Part shown: piece after piece, positions 8,746-20,750 of the stretch
Position numbering within the stretch: the first letter of the stretch is position 1
Layout of the letters: each line of letters starts with the position of its first letter
Notes under the pieces: model-generated
What the model was told of the DNA's origin: nothing
Seen by the model: the letters and a program-made list of their open reading frames with translations, nothing else
Databases searched by the model: none
Assembly (NCBI RefSeq): GCF_003633755.1
Contig: NZ_RBIL01000002.1
Span: forward strand, 1,860,001-1,924,000
Source of the DNA: Solirubrobacter pauli
Lineage (GTDB): Bacteria > Actinomycetota > Thermoleophilia > Solirubrobacterales > Solirubrobacteraceae
Length of the DNA stretch: 64,000 nt
Direction of reading: 5' to 3'
Program-made: the position numbers and the translations under genes

Positions 8746-9480
8746 CTATCTCAGGGCGGGGCGCAACTCCGTGACCAGCCGGTACCGGTCCCCGCGATAC
8801 ACGGACCGGACGAACTCCACCACCTCCCCTCCGTCGCTCGTGGTGGTGCGTTCGAACAGGAAGGCGGGCGAGTGCACGGGCACGCCGAGCAGCTCGGCCT
8901 CCTCCGGTGAGGTCACGGTCGGCTCGATGGTCTGCACGCCGGACGCGATCGTGATGTCCCGGCGGACGCGCAGCAGCTCGTAGTACGAGTGGTCGGAGAG
9001 CTCCTCGCGGCGCAGGTCGCCGAGCAGGCGGCGAGGCGCGTGGAGCCACTCGATGGCCATCGTCTCGTCGTCGGCCAGGCGCAGGCGGGTGATCACCCAG
9101 ACCTCGTCGACCGGCGAGATCTGCAACCGCTGCCCGAGCTTCGCGCCGGCGGCCATGCACTGGAAGTCGACGACGCGGCTGCCGGGACGCATCCCGCGCC
9201 GGGTCATGTCCTCGCTGAACGACGTCATCGTCAGCGGGAGCGCGATCTTCGGTTCCGCGACGTAGGTGCCGCTCCCGTGCCGGCGCAGCAGGAGCCCTTC
9301 GCGGACCAGCTCGTCGATGACGGCGCGCAGGGTCGGGCGCGAGACGCCGAGGTCGGTCGCCAGGCGCCGCTCGCTCGGCAGTGCGTCGCCGACCTTCAGG
9401 TCGTCGAGCATGCCGAGGATCTCGTCGCGCACGAGGGCCTGCTTGCTCCCCCGGCCGTTGGTGTTCGCCAGTCCCGTCAT
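8746..9480 (-). CDS. GntR/HutC-family repressor, DasR/NagR-like
   Basis: 244 residues. N-terminal winged helix with the GntR signature 'LPSERRLATDLGVSRPTLRA' (about residues 33-52) and a C-terminal UTRA effector domain ('PKIALPLTMTSFSEDMTRRG', then 'WVITRLRLADDETMAIEW'). Regulators of this type bind glucosamine-6-P or GlcNAc-6-P and release their operator. ATG at 9480 is preferred over the in-frame upstream codon at 9504 because the latter lies across the predicted promoter -10 region. Autoregulation is likely: the palindrome at 9515-9530 covers the -35 box of its own promoter. Confidence 0.88.
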   Translation of the reverse strand: MTGLANTNGRGSKQALVRDEILGMLDDLKVGDALPSERRLATDLGVSRPTLRAVIDELVREGLLLRRHGSGTYVAEPKIALPLTMTSFSEDMTRRGMRPGSRVVDFQCMAAGAKLGQRLQISPVDEVWVITRLRLADDETMAIEWLHAPRRLLGDLRREELSDHSYYELLRVRRDITIASGVQTIEPTVTSPEEAELLGVPVHSPAFLFERTTTSDGGEVVEFVRSVYRGDRYRLVTELRPALR

Positions 9481-9494
9481 CGCTCCGGGGCGGC

Positions 9495-9523
9495 AAGCTA
9501 CCAACTGGTCAACTAGTGGTCAA
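9495..9523 (-). promoter_or_regulatory. Promoter of the gntR-nagA operon
   Basis: Read on the minus strand: -35 box TTGACC (9523-9518), a 17-bp spacer and -10 box TAGCTT (9500-9495). The predicted start of transcription falls about 8-10 nt before the gntR ATG, so the leader would be very short. The -35 box lies within the operator palindrome. No other promoter-like sequence is seen in the 31 bp before the binding-protein gene, which supports one transcript for all six genes. Confidence 0.5.
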
Positions 9524-9530
9524 GACCACT
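9515..9530. promoter_or_regulatory. DasR/NagR-type operator
   Basis: 16-bp palindrome AGTGGTCAAGACCACT with 7-bp perfect arms around an AA centre. It closely resembles the published dre-type consensus (A-C/G-TGGTCTAGACCA-C/G-T) bound by DasR/NagR regulators of amino-sugar use. A further half site ACTGGTC lies at 9504-9510. Its place over the gntR -35 box fits repression of the operon; it also lies 45 bp before the HD-GYP gene start on the other strand. Confidence 0.75.
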
Positions 9531-9575
9531 TCTCGCGAGAGTAAAGAAACCTTTGCCGCTTCCGATGATCCGGGC

Positions 9576-11024
9576 ATGGCTCGGTCACGGCTGCTCCCTT
9601 CTCTCATGCTGCTCGCATCGCTCGTGCCCATCGCCGTCGTCGCCGTGCTCGGCCGACGCCACGCGATGATGAGCCCTGAGGTGCACTTCGGGCTCGTCGT
9701 GGCGGCCGCCGCGCTCGCCTGCGCCGGCGCGCTCGCGCTGAGCATCGCCGGTGCCCGCGGTCGCGACGGACGCGCCGTGCTGATGGGCACCGCCTTCAGC
9801 ACGATGACCGCGCTCTTCCTGGTGCACGGCCTCGCCACGCCCGGGATCTTCGCCGACTTCAACGGCATGCTGCCGCTGGCCGGCGGGCTCTCGGTGCCGG
9901 TCGGCGCCGGCCTGCTCGCGCTCACGGCGCTGCCCGCGCTGCGCCGCCCGCTCGACGTGCGGCCGCTGGTCGCCCTGCAAATCACGCTGTTCGTCGGCGT
10001 GCTCGTGTTCGGCGTCTACGGCCTGCTGAACCCGACGGTCATGCCGTCGGTGCCGCAGGCCAAGTCGCACCCCGCGATCGGCCTGCTCCTCGCCGGCGGG
10101 TTCTTCCTCGTCGTCCTCGTCGGCCGCGCCGTCCGCACGTACCTGCTGACGCGCCGCGCCGCCGACCTCACCGTCGCGCTGGGTTGCGTGTGGCTGGGTG
10201 TCACGCTGATCGCGAACCTCGTGATCGGTCCCATGACGATCGGCTACTACGTCGGCCACGTGCTCGAGATCGCCGCCGTCGCGCTCGTCGGCGTGCCGGC
10301 CGCGGGAGACCTGCGCCGCGCCGGCGCCTCGCGCCCGCTCGTCGGCGACCTGACCGCGACCGAGCTCGTCGCCTCCGAGGAGGCCTACCTCGGCCCGCGC
10401 GTCCGCGCGTTGATGGTCCAGCTCGAGCGCCGCGACGTCTCCACCGAGGAGCACACCCGCCGCGTCGCCTTCCTCGCCGCGCGTGTCGGCGAGGAGCTCA
10501 AGCTGTCGGCGACGTCCCGTCGCCACCTCGCCGTCGGCGGCCTGCTGCACGACATCGGCAAGCTCTCCGTGCCGCTCGAGATCCTCAACAAGCCGGGCAA
10601 GCTGACCGACGACGAGTTCGCCGCGATCAAGCGCCATCCGGACGACGGCCGCCGCCTGCTTGACGAGCTCGGCGGGTTCCCCGAGACGGTCAAGGCGCTG
10701 GTCTCCGACCACCACGAGCGGCTCGACGGCAGCGGCTACCCGCGCGGCCTCACCGCCATGGACATGAGCCTGGAGACGCGCATCCTCGCCGTCTGCGACG
10801 TCTACGACGCGCTGGTCTCCGACCGCGTGTACCGCGCCGCCTGGTCGCCCGAGCGCGCCTTCGCCCTGCTCGAGGACGAGGTCGACGCGTACGACCAGCG
10901 CGTGGTCGCGGCGCTGCAGCGCGTGATCACGCCCGAGGCCGCGCCGAGCTGGGTCGCCGACCTGGCCGACCGCGCGGCCGAGGCGGCCGGGACGAAGCGC
11001 GTCCCGGCCCCTCGCGCGATCTGA
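9576..11024 (+). CDS. Membrane-bound HD-GYP domain phosphodiesterase
   Basis: 482 residues. About eight hydrophobic helices occupy residues 1-245, with no recognised sensor name. The C-terminal part (about 275-470) is an HD-GYP domain with HD at His325-Asp326 ('LLHDIGK'), the 'HHERLDGSGYP' motif at 379-389 and the downstream 'VCDVYDALVSDR'. Such domains hydrolyse c-di-GMP. All metal-binding and GYP residues seen are intact, so activity is expected. Single gene, tail to tail with serA (3-bp gap). ATG at 9576 chosen as the first start before the hydrophobic region. Confidence 0.85.
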   Translation: MARSRLLPSLMLLASLVPIAVVAVLGRRHAMMSPEVHFGLVVAAAALACAGALALSIAGARGRDGRAVLMGTAFSTMTALFLVHGLATPGIFADFNGMLPLAGGLSVPVGAGLLALTALPALRRPLDVRPLVALQITLFVGVLVFGVYGLLNPTVMPSVPQAKSHPAIGLLLAGGFFLVVLVGRAVRTYLLTRRAADLTVALGCVWLGVTLIANLVIGPMTIGYYVGHVLEIAAVALVGVPAAGDLRRAGASRPLVGDLTATELVASEEAYLGPRVRALMVQLERRDVSTEEHTRRVAFLAARVGEELKLSATSRRHLAVGGLLHDIGKLSVPLEILNKPGKLTDDEFAAIKRHPDDGRRLLDELGGFPETVKALVSDHHERLDGSGYPRGLTAMDMSLETRILAVCDVYDALVSDRVYRAAWSPERAFALLEDEVDAYDQRVVAALQRVITPEAAPSWVADLADRAAEAAGTKRVPAPRAI

Positions 11025-11027
11025 GTC

Positions 11028-12644
11028 CTACAGCTCGATCGAGCGACCGCTGACGAAGCCGTCGCTCTTGGCGATCTGATCGATCACGGCCTCCGGCACG
11101 GCGCCGTCGGTCGTGATCGCCATCACGGCGAGGTCGCTGCTCTCGCCCTCGCCCGGGGCCTGGCGGCCCACCGCGGCGGCGGAGATGTTCACGCCGGCCT
11201 CGCCGAGGCTGGAGCCGACGCGGCCGACCATGCCCGGCACGTCGCTGTAGCGGAACAGCGTCAGGTACGGGTCGTCGATCTGGAGGTTGAAGCGCTGGCC
11301 CCAGGCCTCGAGCAGGTGGGGGCGGTGCTTCTGGCCGAGCGTCGTGCCGACGACGCGGACCGAGCCGTCCTTGCCGACGAGCGTCACGCGGACGAGGTCG
11401 GCGTAGTCCTTGGCCTGCGTCTCGCGCGTCTCGGAGATCTGGATGCCGCGCTCCTCCGCGAGGGCGGGCGCGTTGACCAGGTTCACGGCCTCCTCGGTGC
11501 GGCCCGCGAACAGGCCCGTGAGGACGGACAGCGTGAGCAGGCGCGTGTCGCGCTCGGCGATCCGGCCCAGGTGCTCGATCTCGACGCGCTCGACCGAGTC
11601 GGCGAGGCTGGCGGCGATCTTGCCCAGCTTCTCGGCGAGCGGGACGAACGGGCCGAGGACCTCCATGTCCTCCGCGCTGATCGCGGGGATGTTGACGGCG
11701 GTCGTGACCGAGCCGCCGGTGAGGGCGGCGACGACCTGCTCGGCGGTCTGCACGCCGGCGCGGTCCTGGGCCTCCGCGGTGGAGGCGCCGAGGTGCGGCG
11801 TGACGATGACGTTCGGGTAGCTGAAGAGCGGGTGCTCGGTGATCGGCTCGGTCGTGAAGACGTCCAGCGCGGCGCCGGCGACCTTGCCGGAGTCCAGCGC
11901 GGCCTGCAGGTCCTCGTCGACGATCAGCGGACCGCGGGCGACGTTGATCAGGCGCACGCCGTCCTTCGTCTTGGCGAGCGTGTCCGAGTTGATGAAGCCC
12001 TGGGTCTCCGGGGTCTTCGGCAGGTGCAGCGTCAGGAAGTCCGCGGCGGCCAGGACCTCGTCGGCGTTCTCAGCCTTCTCGGCGCCGATCTCGCGGTAGC
12101 GGCTGTCGGCGGTGAACGGGTCGAACGCGATCACGCGCATGCCGAACGCACGGGCGCGGATGGCGACGAGCTGGCCGATGCGGCCGAAGCCCAGGACGCC
12201 GAGGGTCTTGCCGTCGAGCTCGGTGCCCCCGAGCTTGCTGCGCTCCCACTTGCCGCTCGTGAGGCTCGCGTGCGCCTGCGGGATGTTGCGGGCGAGGGCG
12301 AGGATCAGGGCGACCGTGTGCTCGGCGGCGGCGACCGTGTTGGCCTCCGGCGCGTTGGCGACGATGATGCCCTTCTTGGAGGCCGTCTGGACGTCGACGT
12401 TGTCCACGCCGACGCCGGCGCGGCCGACGACCTTCAGGTTGTCCGCGCGCTCGAGCACCTCGGCGTCGAGCTTCGTGGCCGAGCGGATCAGGATGCCGTG
12501 GAAGCCGCTGATGCGCTCGAGCAGCTCCTCGCGGGTCCAATCGGTTCCTACTTCGACGTCGAAGCGCTCCTTGAGCATGTCGACGCCGGTCGCGGCGATC
12601 TTCTCCGCGACGAGAACCTTGTACGGCTCGGTCAGTGCGTTCAT
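11028..12644 (-). CDS. serA: D-3-phosphoglycerate dehydrogenase, long form
   Basis: 538 residues, close to the usual length of actinobacterial SerA. Oxidises 3-phosphoglycerate with NAD in the first step of serine synthesis. N-terminal substrate and NAD-binding halves ('VLGFGRIGQLVAIRARAFGM', 'ATKLDAEVLERADNLKVVGR', 'TPHLGASTAEAQDRAG'), an intervening domain from about 320, and a C-terminal ACT domain ('DVPGMVGRVGSSLGEAGVNI') that usually binds serine. ATG at 12644; the longer in-frame reading adds a stretch with no conservation signal. serC lies 2 kb upstream on the same strand. Confidence 0.95.
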   Translation of the reverse strand: MNALTEPYKVLVAEKIAATGVDMLKERFDVEVGTDWTREELLERISGFHGILIRSATKLDAEVLERADNLKVVGRAGVGVDNVDVQTASKKGIIVANAPEANTVAAAEHTVALILALARNIPQAHASLTSGKWERSKLGGTELDGKTLGVLGFGRIGQLVAIRARAFGMRVIAFDPFTADSRYREIGAEKAENADEVLAAADFLTLHLPKTPETQGFINSDTLAKTKDGVRLINVARGPLIVDEDLQAALDSGKVAGAALDVFTTEPITEHPLFSYPNVIVTPHLGASTAEAQDRAGVQTAEQVVAALTGGSVTTAVNIPAISAEDMEVLGPFVPLAEKLGKIAASLADSVERVEIEHLGRIAERDTRLLTLSVLTGLFAGRTEEAVNLVNAPALAEERGIQISETRETQAKDYADLVRVTLVGKDGSVRVVGTTLGQKHRPHLLEAWGQRFNLQIDDPYLTLFRYSDVPGMVGRVGSSLGEAGVNISAAAVGRQAPGEGESSDLAVMAITTDGAVPEAVIDQIAKSDGFVSGRSIEL

Positions 12645-12749
12645 GGGGAGAGGGGTTCCTGACAGTGAGAGGGGACCCCTCGGAGAGTAGAAGCCGGGTT
12701 CGCCCGCAGATGAGTCAATCCGCACGCGAACCCGACGAACGGCGGGCGG

Positions 12750-14587
<1,838 letters not shown>

Positions 14588-14593
14588 GACGCA

Positions 14594-14624
14594 GAACCTA
14601 AAGGTGCCAGGCACCTTTAGGTTC
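14594..14624. repeat. Perfect 31-bp palindrome (REP-like hairpin)
   Basis: Two perfect 15-base arms (GAACCTAAAGGTGCC and its complement) flank a single A at 14609. It lies between the serC stop and the methyltransferase start. There is no T run on either side, so it is not a standard intrinsic terminator; the AT-rich AAAGG part differs from the surrounding DNA. It could act as an RNA-stabilising hairpin, terminator or REP element. Confidence 0.85.
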
Positions 14625-14638
14625 CACGCCCGGCGGGG

Positions 14639-15868
<1,230 letters not shown>

Positions 15869-16993
15869 TCAGCGTAGCTCACGCCGCAGGACCTTCCCCG
15901 CGGCGTTGCGTGGCAGCGCGTCCACGCGCTCGATGGCCTTGGGGACCTTGAACGGCGCGAGCCGCTCGCGCGTGAACGCTTTGAGGTCGGGCGCGGGCCC
16001 GCGGAGGACGACGGCGGCGGTCACCGCCTCCCCCCACTCGGGGTCGGGCCGCCCGAACACCGCGGCCTCGGCGACCGCGGGATGGCTGAGCAGCACCGCC
16101 TCGACCTCCTGCGGCATCACGTTCTCACCGCCGCTGACGATCGTGTCCACCTTGCGGCCGTGGACGATCAGCCGCCCGTCCGCGGTGAACGTGCCGAGGT
16201 CGCCCGTGGCGTGCGTGCCGCCGACCACGGACGGCCCGGCGACGACGATCTCGCCGTCGGGCGCGAGCTCGATCGTCAGGCCCGGCAGCGGACGACCGGA
16301 CGTCTCGGTGTCCCCCACGTCCGCCAGCGCGACGGCGCTGCACGCCTGCGTGAGGCCGTACGACGGCCGTACGGGCCAGCCCGCAGCGCGGGCGCGCGTG
16401 AGCAGCGTCGGGTCGGCGGGGGCGCCGCCGAGCATCACCGTCGTCAGCGTCTCCGGCGGCGGGGCGTGGATGAGGCGGGCGAGCTGGGTCGGCACGAGCG
16501 AGGCCACCGTGATGTCCGGCGTGTCGGCCGGGCCGAGGACGGCCGTGGTGCGCGAGTGCGCGGCGCGCAGCAGCACCATCAGGCCGCCGATGTGCGAGAG
16601 CGGGAGCGGGCACAGCCAGCGCCCGGGCGCGATCACCGACAGCACCGCGTCCGCGTTCGCCTCGATGTTCGCCCGCGTGAGCGCGACCGGCTTGGGCACC
16701 CCGGTCGTCCCGCTCGTGTGCATCAGCAGGCCGAAGCCGTCGCCGGAGATCTGCGCGCCGCGCTCGAGCTCGGTGATGACCTGGCCGGCCCCGGCGGTGC
16801 GCCGTTCAGGCTCGCGCAGGTCCACCGGCACGACCTCCACGCCCGCCCGCAGGCACGCGTGCAGCGCGACGACGAAATCCAGCGACGGCGGCAGCGCCAG
16901 AGCCACGCGCGGCGCGATGATGCGGACGGACGACGCGCGCTCGGCCAGCTCGTCGTACGTGAGCGCCCCCTGTGGCGTCTCGATCGCGTTCAC
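15869..16993 (-). CDS. menE: o-Succinylbenzoate-CoA ligase
   Basis: 374 residues, AMP-forming acyl-CoA synthetase family, at the short end for MenE. ATP-binding P-loop 'HTSGTTGVPKPVALT', A5 motif 'SYGLTQACS', 'TGDLGTF' and the C-terminal 'PRNAAGKVLRREL' with the adenylation lysine are present. GTG start. The gene is divergent from menB with 30 bp between the starts, so the two promoters must share or overlap this space. Identification as MenE rather than another acyl-CoA ligase rests largely on the menB-A-C neighbours. Confidence 0.88.
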   Translation of the reverse strand: MNAIETPQGALTYDELAERASSVRIIAPRVALALPPSLDFVVALHACLRAGVEVVPVDLREPERRTAGAGQVITELERGAQISGDGFGLLMHTSGTTGVPKPVALTRANIEANADAVLSVIAPGRWLCPLPLSHIGGLMVLLRAAHSRTTAVLGPADTPDITVASLVPTQLARLIHAPPPETLTTVMLGGAPADPTLLTRARAAGWPVRPSYGLTQACSAVALADVGDTETSGRPLPGLTIELAPDGEIVVAGPSVVGGTHATGDLGTFTADGRLIVHGRKVDTIVSGGENVMPQEVEAVLLSHPAVAEAAVFGRPDPEWGEAVTAAVVLRGPAPDLKAFTRERLAPFKVPKAIERVDALPRNAAGKVLRRELR

Positions 16994-17023
16994 GACCGCC
17001 GAGACTAGCTATGGTCATGCGCC

Positions 17024-17842
17024 GTGAACTGGACTTCTGCCGCCGATTACCAGGACATCCGGTACGAGCTGTCCGGTGACGGGATCGCCAAGATCACCAT
17101 CAACCGGCCGGAAGTCCGCAACGCGTTCCGCCCCGAGACGATCATCGAGATCTCCGACGCGCTGGAGAAGGCGCGCGAGGACGAGACCGTCGGCGTGATC
17201 ATCCTCACCGGCGAAGGCCCACTGGCCTTCTGCTCCGGCGGCGACCAGCGCGTGCGCGGCGACACGGGCTACGTGCCGGGCGGCAAGTCCGTCGGGCGCT
17301 TCCACGTGACCGACCTGCACGTGCAGATCCGGCGCCTGCCCAAGCCGGTGGTCGCGATGGTCGCGGGCTACGCGATCGGCGGCGGCCAGATCCTGCACCT
17401 CGTGTGCGACCTCACGATCGCCGCCGACAACGCGAAGTTCGGGCAGACCGGGCCGCGTGTCGGCTCCTTCGACGGCGGCTACGGCGCCTCGCTGCTCTCG
17501 CGCCTCGTCGGGCCGAAGAAGGCCAAGGAGTTCTGGTTCCTGTGCCGCCAGTACGACGCGCAGCAGGCGCTGGACATGGGGCTCGTGAACACGGTCGTCC
17601 CGCTCGACCGGCTCGAGGAGGAGACGGTGCAGTGGTGCCGCGAGATGCTCGCGCTCTCCCCCTTCGCCCTGCGCCTCGTGAAGCTGTCCTTCCACGCTGA
17701 GGAGGACGGCATGGCGGGGATCCAGCAGCTGGCCCACGACGCCAACCTGCTCTTCTACGGCTCCGACGAGGCGAAGGAGGGGCGCGAGGCGTACAAGGCC
17801 AAGCGCCGCCCCGACTTCTCCCAGTTCCCCAAGCGCTCGTGA
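17024..17842 (+). CDS. menB: 1,4-Dihydroxy-2-naphthoyl-CoA synthase
   Basis: 272 residues, crotonase superfamily. Cyclises o-succinylbenzoyl-CoA. Strong family signatures: '[16 protein letters not shown]', '[20 protein letters not shown]', '[20 protein letters not shown]' and '[20 protein letters not shown]'. GTG start; its TGA overlaps the menA GTG (GTGA). First gene of the menB-menA-menC unit. Confidence 0.96.
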   Translation: MNWTSAADYQDIRYELSGDGIAKITINRPEVRNAFRPETIIEISDALEKAREDETVGVIILTGEGPLAFCSGGDQRVRGDTGYVPGGKSVGRFHVTDLHVQIRRLPKPVVAMVAGYAIGGGQILHLVCDLTIAADNAKFGQTGPRVGSFDGGYGASLLSRLVGPKKAKEFWFLCRQYDAQQALDMGLVNTVVPLDRLEEETVQWCREMLALSPFALRLVKLSFHAEEDGMAGIQQLAHDANLLFYGSDEAKEGREAYKAKRRPDFSQFPKRS

Positions 17843-18726
17843 ACCCGCACATCTGGTTGATGGCCGCGCGGCCGCGCACGCTGCCGGCGGCCGCGGCGCC
17901 GGTGCTCGTCGGCACCGCCTACGCCGCCACGCTCGGCACGTTCCGCCCGCTGACGTTCATCGCGACCCTGCTGGGCGCGCTGCTGATCCAGATCGGCACG
18001 AACCTCTCCAACGACTACTCCGACGCGCGCCGCGGCGCTGACACCGAGGACCGGCTCGGTCCCGTGCGCGTGACCGCGGGTGGGCTCGTCCCGCCCAAGC
18101 AGGTGCTGATCGCGACCTACGTCGCCTTCGGCCTGGCCGTGCTCGTCGGCGTGTACCTGGTCGTCACGAGCGGCTGGCAACTGCTGCTGGTCGGCCTGCT
18201 GTCGATCGTGGCCGGCGTGCTCTACACCGGCGGGCCGCGGCCGTACGGCTACGAGGGCCTCGGCGAGGTGTTCGTGTTCCTGTTCTTCGGCATCGTCGCC
18301 GTGACCGGCACGTTCTTCGCGCAGCGGGAGGAGCTGATGTGGGAGGCGTTCGTGCTGGCGGTGCCGGTCGGCCTGCTCGCGACCGCGATCCTGATGGTCA
18401 ACAACATCCGCGACCAGGAGACCGACCGGCGGGCGGGCAAGCGCACGCTGGCCGTGCGGCTCGGGCGCGACCGGTCGCGGATCGGGTACGCGCTGACGGT
18501 CTACCTGGCGTTCGCCACCGCGCCGCTGGCCTGGGCGTTCGGCGGCGAGCACCTCACGCCGTGGCTGCTCCTGCCGTGGCTCGCGCTCCCGCTCGCGGCG
18601 CCGGTCGTGCGCGTCGTGCGCAACAAGGTCGACGGGCCGTCGCTGAACGGCGCGCTCGCCCGCACCGGCATGCTGCAGCTCGCGTTCTGCGTCCTTTTGT
18701 CGGCGGGGCTGCTGCTGTCCAAGTGA
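17839..18726 (+). CDS. menA: 1,4-Dihydroxy-2-naphthoate polyprenyltransferase
   Basis: 295 residues, UbiA family integral membrane enzyme that attaches the prenyl tail to DHNA. Both Asp-rich motifs are present: '[18 protein letters not shown]' (about 55-72) and '[20 protein letters not shown]' (about 187-206). Around eight to nine helices. GTG start overlaps menB; the stop overlaps the menC GTG (GTGA), so translation is coupled along the operon. Confidence 0.95.
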   Translation: MNPHIWLMAARPRTLPAAAAPVLVGTAYAATLGTFRPLTFIATLLGALLIQIGTNLSNDYSDARRGADTEDRLGPVRVTAGGLVPPKQVLIATYVAFGLAVLVGVYLVVTSGWQLLLVGLLSIVAGVLYTGGPRPYGYEGLGEVFVFLFFGIVAVTGTFFAQREELMWEAFVLAVPVGLLATAILMVNNIRDQETDRRAGKRTLAVRLGRDRSRIGYALTVYLAFATAPLAWAFGGEHLTPWLLLPWLALPLAAPVVRVVRNKVDGPSLNGALARTGMLQLAFCVLLSAGLLLSK

Positions 18727-19694
18727 TCGCGCTGAGCGTTCGCACCGAGCGGTTCACGCTCGCCTCGCCCCTGCGTGCCTCGTGGGGCGAGCTGCGTGAG
18801 CGCGAGGTTCTGATCGTCAGGCTCGATTTTCCCGATGGGCTGTGGGGCGAGGGCGAAGCCGCGCCGCTCGAGCCCTACGACGGGGTCTCGCTGGGGTCCG
18901 TGCGCGCGGCGCTGGACGCGTACGCCTCGGTGCTGGGCGGGCTGGAGCCGACCGCGGATGTGCTCGCGGCCTGCCGGGAGGTGGCCGACCTCCCCCAGGC
19001 GCTGGCCGGGGTCGACCTCGCGCTCTGGGATCACGCGTCGCGCCGGACGGGCACGCCGCTGGCGCGGCTGATCGACCCGCGTGCGGTCGGCGCCGTCCCG
19101 GTGAACGCGACCGTGGGCGTCGCGGACCCCGCCGCCGCGGCCGCGGCAGCGGCCACGGCCGCGCGCGAGGGGTTCCGGTGCGTGAAGGTCAAGGTCGGGC
19201 TCTCCGGCGACGCGGCACGGCTGGCGGCCGTGCGCGCGGCGGTCGGGCCCGAGGTCGGCATCCGGGTGGACGCCAACGGCGCGTGGCGGACCACCGCGGA
19301 GGCGTTGGAGCGGCTGCGCGAGCTCGAGCCGGTCGGGCTGGAGCTGTGCGAGGAGCCCGTGCATGGCATCGAAGGGCTGCGGGCGGTCCAGGCGGGCACG
19401 AAGGTGCCGATCGCGATGGACGAGACGCACGCGCCGGGCGCCGGCGGCGTGCGCGCGGTCTGCTTGAAGATCACGCGCGGCGGCATCACCGGTGTGCTGG
19501 CCGACGCGCGCGCCGCGCGGGCGGCCGGCGCGGACGTCTACCTGGCCTCGACGTTCGACGGCCCGCGCGGGATCGCCGCCGCCGTCCACACGGCCGCGGC
19601 GCTGCGCGTCACGCGCTCCTGCGGTCTCGCCACGGGCGCGCTCGCCGCGCGCGCGGGCGTCATCGAAGTTCCGCAGGCCGTGGGTCTGGCCTGA
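18723..19694 (+). CDS. menC: o-Succinylbenzoate synthase
   Basis: 323 residues, enolase superfamily. Dehydrates SHCHC to o-succinylbenzoate. Catalytic pattern: Lys155-X-Lys157 ('KVKVG'), metal ligands Asp183 ('RVDANGAW') and Glu210 ('EEP'), 'MDET' and the distal Lys in 'VCLKITRGG'. GTG start overlaps the menA stop. Muconate-cycloisomerase or dipeptide-epimerase members look similar; the operon context makes MenC by far the best reading. Confidence 0.9.
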   Translation: MIALSVRTERFTLASPLRASWGELREREVLIVRLDFPDGLWGEGEAAPLEPYDGVSLGSVRAALDAYASVLGGLEPTADVLAACREVADLPQALAGVDLALWDHASRRTGTPLARLIDPRAVGAVPVNATVGVADPAAAAAAAATAAREGFRCVKVKVGLSGDAARLAAVRAAVGPEVGIRVDANGAWRTTAEALERLRELEPVGLELCEEPVHGIEGLRAVQAGTKVPIAMDETHAPGAGGVRAVCLKITRGGITGVLADARAARAAGADVYLASTFDGPRGIAAAVHTAAALRVTRSCGLATGALAARAGVIEVPQAVGLA

Positions 19695-19715
19695 GCGGCC
19701 GGTAGTGTTCGGCGC

Positions 19716-19970
19716 ATGGCACCCGAATGGCCTGAAACCCCGGATGACGCGGTCGATCCCGCGCTTGCACCACTGATCGAGGCCGGCGAAGGCGAGAGCG
19801 AGGGCTTCGAGCTCGCCGAGGCGGATCTGATCGAGCACGCCGAGCACGGCGACCAGCACGGCACCGACCCGATCACGCGCGACGCCGCGGCGTTCGACGA
19901 GCTCTTGGAAGAGGACTTCGAGGGCGACGACTACGCGGAAGCCGACGAAGAGGGCGACCCGAACTGGTAG
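19716..19970 (+). CDS. Small acidic protein of unknown function
   Basis: 84 residues, very rich in Asp and Glu with few basic residues, no hydrophobic helix and no cysteines. No known domain recognised. ATG start, 21 bp after menC, so it may be the last gene of the men unit. Codon use is as GC3-biased as its neighbours, which supports coding. Role unknown. Confidence 0.6.
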   Translation: MAPEWPETPDDAVDPALAPLIEAGEGESEGFELAEADLIEHAEHGDQHGTDPITRDAAAFDELLEEDFEGDDYAEADEEGDPNW

Positions 19971-20016
19971 GCGAGCGATCGTGGCCGCCGACTGCGTCGG
20001 CGCCGGCCGCGTTCGC

Positions 20017-20736
20017 TCAGGAGATCGCTTCGCGGATCGTCCCGGCCACCGCGTCGGGATCTTCGAGCTGGGGCGCGTGCCCCGTGCCGGGGATCACGAC
20101 GTGGTGCGCGTTCGGGAGCCGCTCGGCCATCCGCGTCGCGATCGCGTGGAACTTCTCGTCGCGCTCGCCGGTGATCAGCGTGACCGGGATCGTGAGCTCC
20201 GGGAGGCGGTCCCACAGCGGTGCCAGCGTCCCGGTGCCGAAGCCGCGCAGCGCTTGGGCGAGGCCGGGCGGCGTGTTGCGCAGCCGGTCGGCGTAGGCGG
20301 CGGCGCGGACGCGGTCCGATTGGCCGTCCCAGAGCGGCAGTCGGCCCCACTCGCGCGCGAACGCCTCCACGCCGATCGTCTCGATCTTGGTGGCGAGCGC
20401 GGCGTCGGCCTGGCGGCGGCGCTCGCGCTCGGCCGGGTCGGCGAGGCCCGGGCTGGCGCCGATCAGGATCAGGCGGTCGACGGGCAGGCTGAAGGCCGCG
20501 TGCAGCGCGATCCGTCCGCCCATGCTGTAGCCGGCGAGGGTGAACGGCGCGGCCGGCGCGAGCGCCCTGAGGTAGGCGGTGACGGCGTCCAGGCTCGCCG
20601 TGCGCTGCGCCGCTTGGCCGTGTCCTGGCAGGTCCGGCGTGAGCACGCGATAGCGTGACGGCAGCGCCGTCGCCGTCCGCCGCCAGCTCTGGCGGGTCTG
20701 CGTGAAGCCATGCAGCAGGATGAGTGGCGGCAGCAT
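20017..20736 (-). CDS. menH: Alpha/beta hydrolase, probable SHCHC synthase
   Basis: 239 residues. 'LILLHGFTQTRQSW' (oxyanion part), 'LTPDLPGHG', nucleophile elbow 'LAGYSMGGRIALHAA' and the C-terminal 'GTGHAPQLEDPDAV' with the catalytic His follow the MenH pattern; the Asp is in 'GERDEKF'. MenH removes pyruvate from SEPHCHC to give SHCHC. ATG at 20736 is used; an in-frame TTG at 20748 is possible but would leave 2 bp to the menD start. Divergent from menD. Confidence 0.85.
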   Translation of the reverse strand: MLPPLILLHGFTQTRQSWRRTATALPSRYRVLTPDLPGHGQAAQRTASLDAVTAYLRALAPAAPFTLAGYSMGGRIALHAAFSLPVDRLILIGASPGLADPAERERRRQADAALATKIETIGVEAFAREWGRLPLWDGQSDRVRAAAYADRLRNTPPGLAQALRGFGTGTLAPLWDRLPELTIPVTLITGERDEKFHAIATRMAERLPNAHHVVIPGTGHAPQLEDPDAVAGTIREAIS

Positions 20737-20750
20737 CGGTCTCTTCAATC

